A DNA stretch of 64,000 nt from DASUPK01 sp963736305 (lineage in GTDB: Bacteria > Actinomycetota > Thermoleophilia > Solirubrobacterales > 70-9), in the NCBI GenBank assembly GCA_963736305.1, contig CAVTOD010000005.1:248001-312000 (forward strand), read 5' to 3'. The position numbers and the translations under genes are program-made. Positions 59,551 through 64,000 of this stretch are shown here, one piece after another (within the stretch, counting starts at the first letter, position 1; the number at the start of each line of letters is the position of its first letter). Below the pieces are notes generated by a model. The model saw only the letters and a program-made list of their open reading frames with translations, was not told the origin of the DNA and ran no database searches.

Positions 59551-61056
59551 TTGGCCGCCAAGGCTCCAAAGCGCCTCTCCGGATCCGACATGTCGAACCT
59601 GCACGCCGAGCGGGGGCCGATCCACGTGCACGTCGGGGCGACCATCATCGTGGAGGGGGCCGCGCCGACCTACGACCAGCTGGTCGCGCACGTCGAGAAG
59701 CGATTGCTCCTGGTCCCTCAGTTTCGCCAGCGGATCGTGAGGATCCCGCTCGGAATAGAGAACCCGGTTTGGGGTGATGATCCGCAGTTCGACGTCCGGC
59801 GCCACGTGCGGCATGTCTCGGTGCCGCGCCCGGGCCGGCTCGATCAGCTGCGGGACGTCGTCGGCCGCGTGATGTCCGAGCCGCTCGACATGGAGCGCCC
59901 CCTCTGGCAGCTCTACATGCTCGAGGGGCTGAGTGGGCGCCACGCCTACATCTCCAAGACGCACCACGCCCTGGTCGACGGCGTGGCCGCGGTCGATGTC
60001 GGCACGATCCTGCTCGACACGAGCAAGCGCGGCACCCGGATGAACGTGCCGGAGCTGCCCTGGGACCCCGATGAGCCGAGCCCGACGATGCTGCTCACCC
60101 AGGCCGCCTCCGACCGGGTCCGAAAGCCGCTGCGGGCCGCAGGACGCGCGGCCCGCACCGCGGTCACCACCCCGGCCCAGACGGCCGGGCGCGTGCTGCG
60201 CACGGCGGAGGCCTTCACCGGCCTGGCTTCGGGCGGGCCCAAGGTCCCGCGCAGCCCGCTCAACGTGAGGATCGGCCGGGACCGGCGGATCGCCTGGGCG
60301 CGGGGCGATCTCGATCGCCTGAAGAGGGCGCGGGCGATCGCCGAGGGCTCGACGGTGAACGACGTGGTGCTCTCGGTCGCCGCCGGGGCTCTGAGCCGCT
60401 TCCTGGAGCGCCGCGGCGACAAGGTCCCCGAGTACCTGGTCGCCCTGGTCCCGGTGAGCATCCGGAAGCCTGACGAGAAGGGCGAGCTCGGGAACAGGAT
60501 CTCGACGATCATGGTCCGGCTGCCGCTCAGGGAGCCCGATCCGCGCAGGCGGCTGGAGCGGCTCCGCGACGAGACCAAGCGCCTGAAGGAATCCGACAAC
60601 GCCCGGGCCGCCTCCCTGCTGATCGAGGCGACCGGCTGGGCGCCGCCGACGATCAACCGGCTCCTCTCCTCCGCGATGGCGCGCCCGCTGATCTTCAACC
60701 TGGTCGTCTCCAACGTGCCCGGCCCGCAGCGGCCGCTGTACCTCCTCGGCCGCCGGATCAAGGAGATCTATCCGTTCGTCCCGCTCTCCCCGCAGAACCA
60801 CGCACTCTCGATCGGGATGATCAGCTACGACGGCCGGATCTACTTCGGTCTGGCAGGAGACCACGACGTGGTCCCCGACCTCGACGACCTCGCCTCCGCC
60901 CTGCGCGAGTCGCTGCGCGAGCAGCCGGTGCCGCGGGCGAAGCCGAAGGCAGGCGCGAAAGCAAAGGGCGGAGCCAAGAAGAAACCGGCGGCGAAGAGGA
61001 AGGCGGCCCCGAGGAAGAGGTCGCGCCTGAGGGGCAGGCGAAAGCCTCCTGCCTAG
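59551..61056 (+). CDS. WS/DGAT acyltransferase with a lysine-rich C-terminal tail
   Basis: 501 aa wax-ester synthase/diacylglycerol acyltransferase. N-terminal KAPKRLSGSDMSNLHAERGP, catalytic YISKTHHALVDGVAAVDVGT (HHxxxDG), SPLNVRIGRDRRIAWARGDL, STVNDVVLSVAAGALSRFLE, and FNLVVSNVPGPQRPLYLLGR. These enzymes make triacylglycerol or wax esters at lipid droplets. The last ~40 residues (from PRAKPKAGAKAKGGAKKKPA) are a Lys/Arg/Ala/Pro-rich tail like histone-H1 or HupB tails, unusual for the family. TTG start is leaderless. Confidence 0.92.
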   Translation: MAAKAPKRLSGSDMSNLHAERGPIHVHVGATIIVEGAAPTYDQLVAHVEKRLLLVPQFRQRIVRIPLGIENPVWGDDPQFDVRRHVRHVSVPRPGRLDQLRDVVGRVMSEPLDMERPLWQLYMLEGLSGRHAYISKTHHALVDGVAAVDVGTILLDTSKRGTRMNVPELPWDPDEPSPTMLLTQAASDRVRKPLRAAGRAARTAVTTPAQTAGRVLRTAEAFTGLASGGPKVPRSPLNVRIGRDRRIAWARGDLDRLKRARAIAEGSTVNDVVLSVAAGALSRFLERRGDKVPEYLVALVPVSIRKPDEKGELGNRISTIMVRLPLREPDPRRRLERLRDETKRLKESDNARAASLLIEATGWAPPTINRLLSSAMARPLIFNLVVSNVPGPQRPLYLLGRRIKEIYPFVPLSPQNHALSIGMISYDGRIYFGLAGDHDVVPDLDDLASALRESLREQPVPRAKPKAGAKAKGGAKKKPAAKRKAAPRKRSRLRGRRKPPA

Positions 61057-61074
61057 GTGTTCCATATGAACACC
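61056..61074. terminator. hairpin between convergent genes
   Basis: GGTGTTC-CATAT-GAACACC, 7-bp stem and 5-nt loop, starting at the last base of the WS/DGAT stop and ending 19 nt before the L,D-transpeptidase stop. It could serve both convergent transcripts. No T-run. Confidence 0.5.
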
Positions 61075-61092
61075 CGGGCAGGAGAGCTTGTT

Positions 61093-61833
61093 CTAGGCGT
61101 GGATGAAGACCGGGGCGCCGAGGGGGACGCGGGCGAACAGCGAGATCATGTCCGGGTCCGAGGCCCTCAGGCAGCCGTTCGAGTTGGCGCCGCCGATGGC
61201 CTGGTTCGTTCCGTGGATCGCCATCCGGTTGCCGCCGATCCAGCCGGGCGGCAGGTTCGGCTGGTGCCCGGAGAGGGCGAGGACGCAACAGCCGTACCAC
61301 GGGCCGAGGCCGCGGCCCACCAGCCCGTCGGTGACTTGGTAGTCGCCCAGGGGCGTCGGCGAGCTCGGGGACCCCACCGTGACCCTGAAGCGATCGAGGA
61401 TCCGGCTGCCGTAGTGGAGCTCGAGCAGCTGCCGCGAGACGTCCGCGCTGATCCAGAAGCGCGTCTGCGAGACGTCGAGCGCGAAGCGGTCGTCGCGGAT
61501 CCAGGCCAGCTGTCCGTCGGGGAGCTCGGGCGCGGGGACGCCGAACCAGGCGCCGCTTACCCGCTCGATCCAGAACACTCGAATGGAGTCGAACTCCGTG
61601 CGATCGCCGACTCGCGTCACCACGGGACCCCCGGGCGAGGAATGCAGCGCGATCCTGTGCCCAGGCCGGACCGTCGCGATCGGGTAGCGCGGCCCCTTCA
61701 CCTGCGACGCCGGAGGGTTGAGATGCACCTCGGGCAGCGGAACCGTCGCGCGCAGCGCGCTCACCGCCGTATTCCCGGTGGGCGAGGAGGAGGCGGCGAT
61801 CGCGAGCGCCGCGATCAGCGCGAGAAAGCTCAT
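61093..61833 (-). CDS. L,D-transpeptidase (YkuD domain), secreted
   Basis: 246 aa. Signal peptide MSFLALIAALAIAASSSPTG, then a beta-rich region resembling an SH3-like domain (~50-115: RVGDRTEFDSIRVFWIERVS), and a YkuD domain: RFRVTVGSPSSPTPLGDYQV, MAIHGTNQAIGGANSNGCLR with the catalytic His and Cys, ending SLFARVPLGAPVFIHA. Forms 3-3 peptidoglycan cross-links or attaches proteins. The ATG lies only 5 nt after the 3' end of tRNA-Ser on the same strand, and no promoter box lies at the usual distance, so it is probably co-transcribed with the tRNA. Confidence 0.93.
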   Translation of the reverse strand: MSFLALIAALAIAASSSPTGNTAVSALRATVPLPEVHLNPPASQVKGPRYPIATVRPGHRIALHSSPGGPVVTRVGDRTEFDSIRVFWIERVSGAWFGVPAPELPDGQLAWIRDDRFALDVSQTRFWISADVSRQLLELHYGSRILDRFRVTVGSPSSPTPLGDYQVTDGLVGRGLGPWYGCCVLALSGHQPNLPPGWIGGNRMAIHGTNQAIGGANSNGCLRASDPDMISLFARVPLGAPVFIHA

Positions 61834-61838
61834 GGCAA

Positions 61839-61928
61839 CGGAGAGGGAGGGATTCGAACCCTCGAGAGAGCTATTAGCCCCCTACTCGCTTAGCAGGCGA
61901 GTGCCTTCAGCCACTCGGCCACCTCTCC
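61839..61928 (-). tRNA. tRNA-Ser (anticodon GCT)
   Basis: 90 nt, class II. Acceptor GGAGAGG/CCTCTCC, D-arm GGCCGAGTGGCTGAAGGC, anticodon arm CTCGC-CTGCTAA-GCGAG with GCT, a long variable arm (GGGGGCTAATAGCTCTCTC), T-arm GAGGG-TTCGAAT-CCCTC, discriminator G. No encoded CCA and no terminator; instead the L,D-transpeptidase ATG follows after TTGCC. Confidence 0.97.
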
Positions 61929-61967
61929 GGGGACGGCGGCCGCCGAGGCGACCACGCGGCACGATTG

Positions 61968-61973
61968 TAGGCT
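61968..61973 (+). promoter_or_regulatory. leaderless -10 box (TAGGCT)
   Basis: TAGGCT lies 8 nt before the ATG at 61982. Confidence 0.6.
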
Positions 61974-61981
61974 GGATCGGA

Positions 61982-63235
61982 ATGCCAACCGCGGACGAAA
62001 ACCCCACAACGGAGGCCGAGAGGACCGCCGGCGAGAACGGCACCAACGAGCCCGACACCAACGGCCACGCGCCGCCGGTCGACGAGGAGACGCGGCCGCT
62101 CTCGGCGATCGATACACCGACGCCTCTGCCGCTGCCCACGCCGCTCGAGGCGTTCGAGCGCTTCGAGACCATCTTCGGCGGTCGGCAGGCGCCCTTCGCC
62201 TTTCTCGACCTCGACGCCGTCTGGGCCAACGCGGCGGACATGCTCCGACGCTCGCGTGGCAAGCCGATTCGCATCGTGAGCAAGGCGATCCGCTCCAGGC
62301 CGGTGCTGGAGCGTCTCCTGGACCTGGATCCGGGGTTCCAGGGGGCCCTGACCTTCACCCTCTCGGAGACGATGTGGCTCTGGGAACGGGGCGTGCGCGA
62401 CCTGGTGGTCGCCTACCCCACGACCGACCGCGCCTGCCTCACCCGGCTCGCGCGGATCACGGCGGAGGACCCCGAGGAGGCTCCGGTGGTGATGGTCGAC
62501 AGCACGGAGCATCTCGACCTGATCGAGGAGGCAGCGGCGTCCTTCGTCGCGCCGATTCGCGTCGCCATCGACATCGATCTCTCCTGGCGGCCGCTCGGTG
62601 GGCTCATGAAGATCGGCGCGAAGCGCTCGCCGATCAGGACGGCGGATGACGCCGTCGCCCTCGCCCAGGAGATCGACCGGCGCGAGCGGACCAAGCTGGT
62701 CGGGGTGCTGGCCTACGAATCCCAGATCGCGGGAGTGGGCGACAACGTGCCGGGCAAGTCGATCAACAACCTGATCGTGAGGCGTATGCAGGCCGCGTCG
62801 GCGCGGGACGTCGAGGAGCGCCGAGCGGAGATCGTCACCGCACTCACCGAGGTCGCGCAGCTGGAGTTCGTGAACGGCGGCGGCACGGGCTCGATCGACG
62901 CAACCGCATCCGAATGGGCCGCCACCGAGATCGGTGCCGGATCCGGCTTCTACGCGCCCATCCACTTCGACCACTACCGCTCCTTCCGGCCACGGCCGGC
63001 GGCGATGTTCGCGCTGCCGGTTACGCGGGGGGCCGGCCCGGTCCAGATCGGGGGCGCCACGCAGACGCTGCCCCTCCCCGGCGGAAATCAGGTCGGCATC
63101 GGGGACCGCGCGTACTACCGCGACCGCGAGGCCGGCGAGCTCTGCGAGCGCTTCAACCGCCTGTTCCTGGTCACGGGGACCACGATCCGCGACGAGGTCC
63201 CGACCTACCGCGGCGAGGGCAAGGCGTTCCTATGA
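61982..63235 (+). CDS. PLP-dependent alanine-racemase N-domain protein (amino acid deaminase/aldolase-like)
   Basis: 417 aa. An acidic, Thr/Pro-rich N-terminal ~55 residues are probably disordered. Then a fold-type III PLP barrel: PFAFLDLDAVWANAADMLRR, IRIVSKAIRSRPVLERLLDL with the PLP lysine, LVVAYPTTDRACLTRLARIT, RVAIDIDLSWRPLGGLMKIG, FVNGGGTGSIDATASEWAAT, GSGFYAPIHFDHYRSFRPRP. This matches the D-threonine-aldolase/amino acid deaminase-like group. In other actinobacteria, as I recall, such a gene is followed by a FAD-linked sugar-lactone oxidase; here none follows. Leaderless start. Confidence 0.87.
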   Translation: MPTADENPTTEAERTAGENGTNEPDTNGHAPPVDEETRPLSAIDTPTPLPLPTPLEAFERFETIFGGRQAPFAFLDLDAVWANAADMLRRSRGKPIRIVSKAIRSRPVLERLLDLDPGFQGALTFTLSETMWLWERGVRDLVVAYPTTDRACLTRLARITAEDPEEAPVVMVDSTEHLDLIEEAAASFVAPIRVAIDIDLSWRPLGGLMKIGAKRSPIRTADDAVALAQEIDRRERTKLVGVLAYESQIAGVGDNVPGKSINNLIVRRMQAASARDVEERRAEIVTALTEVAQLEFVNGGGTGSIDATASEWAATEIGAGSGFYAPIHFDHYRSFRPRPAAMFALPVTRGAGPVQIGGATQTLPLPGGNQVGIGDRAYYRDREAGELCERFNRLFLVTGTTIRDEVPTYRGEGKAFL

Positions 63236-63295
63236 GACGGCTTCGCCATCAGGTCGCCGCCACAAGCGGCGGCTAGTACACGCGTCCAATTGACG

Positions 63296-63307
63296 TTCGG
63301 TACCGAA
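63296..63307. promoter_or_regulatory. 12-bp palindrome TTCGGTACCGAA
   Basis: Perfect palindrome in the 200-270-nt gap before the last gene, next to TTGACG and TAGAGG-like boxes. A second half-copy, TTCGGTACC, occurs ~50 bp downstream near 63349. Further on, GGGGAA...TTCCCC (about 63359-63390) could form a leader hairpin. Candidate regulator site; no riboswitch class is recognised. Confidence 0.35.
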
Positions 63308-63506
63308 TAGAGGCCTTTTTCGGCCACCGGGTCGGTTCTACGGTCCTTCGGTACCCAGGGGGAAAGGATGGCATCGGCATCGCTTCCCCAATTGGGCCGG
63401 AGAGGGACTTCGAGAGAGGGAAGTCGAGCGTGAGCCGAGCGTGAGCCATCGATCAGCTGCCGTCGCGGGCCGCCAGGGCGACCGCGCTTGGTCTCGGGCC
63501 ATCGAC

Positions 63507-64000
63507 ATGGACGTCGAGCCGGGCCGCTTCTTCGAGGGCCCGGACGTGGCATGGCGCATCGCGCCCTTCGTCGCAGCGGGCATCCTGCCCTTCGCCCTCA
63601 TCCCGCTTGCCGGGCTCTCGTTCGCCGACCCGCGGGTTGCGATCGCCGCAGGGATGGTGCCACTGATCGTCGGCGCGGCCCTGCTCGTTCCCTGGGAGCG
63701 CTTCCCCGCCTGGCCGCAGACAATCCCCCCGCTCGCCTACTTCGTCATCCTCGCCCTGCTTCGCGACGCGGCCGGCGGCACCCCCACCGCCTTCGACCCG
63801 TTGCTTGCGATCCCGATCACGTGGTTTGCGATCTACGGGACGGGCCGGCAGCTCGCGGTTTCGATCCTCGCAATGGGTCTCACGCTCCTGCTCCCGCTGG
63901 TCCTGCCCGGCCAACCCGCGTACGACAGCGAGCAGCTGCAGCGCATGATCGTCGCCGTCGTCCTCGCAGCGGCGATCGGCCCGGCCGTACACGCTCTCGT
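63507..64000 (+). CDS. multi-pass membrane protein, N-terminal part (runs off the right edge)
   Basis: The open frame starts at ATG 63507 (GTG 63441 in frame is an alternative) and continues to the window end without a stop. About 164 residues with five to six hydrophobic helices: IAPFVAAGILPFALIPLAGL, AIAAGMVPLIVGAALLVP, PPLAYFVILALLRDAAGG, AFDPLLAIPITWFAIYG, LAVSILAMGLTLLLPLVL, MIVAVVLAAAIGPAVHALV. The layout resembles the membrane sensor part of diguanylate cyclases or histidine kinases in this group, but the effector domain lies outside the window. Confidence 0.7.
   Translation, partial: MDVEPGRFFEGPDVAWRIAPFVAAGILPFALIPLAGLSFADPRVAIAAGMVPLIVGAALLVPWERFPAWPQTIPPLAYFVILALLRDAAGGTPTAFDPLLAIPITWFAIYGTGRQLAVSILAMGLTLLLPLVLPGQPAYDSEQLQRMIVAVVLAAAIGPAVHAL

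Noticed and set aside
63232..63276. 14-codon frame overlapping the stop of the racemase-like gene (ATGA)
   Set aside because: Too short to support; no homology can be judged.
63290..63440. Riboswitch in the leader of the last gene
   Set aside because: Palindromes and a hairpin are present, but they do not match any riboswitch consensus I can recognise.

Overview
The window is high-GC DNA from an actinobacterium-like genome, most likely class Thermoleophilia (Solirubrobacterales type). This rests on the very high GC at third codon positions, dense operons with 4-base ATGA/GTGA overlaps, many leaderless genes, and a gene mix of short-form 6-phosphogluconate dehydrogenase, actinobacterial transaldolase, WS/DGAT acyltransferase, PspC/LiaS-type regulators and many TetR/MarR/ArsR factors. 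Taxonomy is inferred, not tested by phylogeny.

Layout. 0.0-21.4 kb is a sugar-phosphate region: the start of a GH15 glucoamylase/trehalase-like gene, a divergent zwf paralog, pgi, tal-tkt, rpiA (divergent from tkt), pgl-gnd and a canonical zwf (divergent from gnd). Together they give nearly the whole pentose phosphate pathway; rpe is not in the window. Interleaved are a PspC/histidine kinase/response regulator operon, an XRE plus nucleotidyltransferase toxin-antitoxin pair, a FAD oxidoreductase, an aldo/keto reductase and an ArsR-controlled DUF899 cluster. 21.4-33.7 kb holds SDR, cupin/TetR, RDD, glutamate decarboxylase and a MacAB-type efflux operon beside its own two-component system. 33.7-45.1 kb is mixed: a P450/SDR catabolic cluster, MarR and TetR switches, a PAP2 protein, a 5'-3' exonuclease, a thioredoxin-reductase-like enzyme, a metallo-hydrolase and Ohr.

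45.2-56.6 kb is a genomic island. A complete tRNA-Arg(ACG) gene lies at its right end, and three direct repeats of the 3' part of that tRNA lie at 45.83, 47.45 and 55.81 kb, as expected for stacked tRNA-targeted integrations. No integrase is visible. The largest segment carries genes resembling mesaconyl-CoA C1-C4 transferase (mct), mesaconyl-CoA hydratase (mch), a CitE-type lyase and pyruvate phosphate dikinase. This set could take glyoxylate plus propionyl-CoA towards pyruvate and PEP, except that no dedicated mesaconyl-C4-CoA hydratase (meh) is present. At the left edge, an ohrR remnant and a SnoaL remnant meet at an apparent deletion scar.

56.6-64 kb returns to chromosomal genes: acyltransferase, small membrane proteins, an FMN alpha-hydroxy-acid oxidase, a WS/DGAT with a lysine-rich tail, an L,D-transpeptidase placed 5 nt after tRNA-Ser(GCT), a PLP-dependent alanine-racemase-fold protein and the start of a membrane protein.

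Two sequence-wide themes stand out. First, a TAnnnT box (mostly TAGnnT) lies 6-10 nt before about 15 start codons, pointing to widespread leaderless transcription. Second, several genes (response regulator, HAD phosphatase, glutamate decarboxylase, SnoaL remnant, secreted hydrolase remnant) carry single-base frameshifts that could be decay or sequence error.
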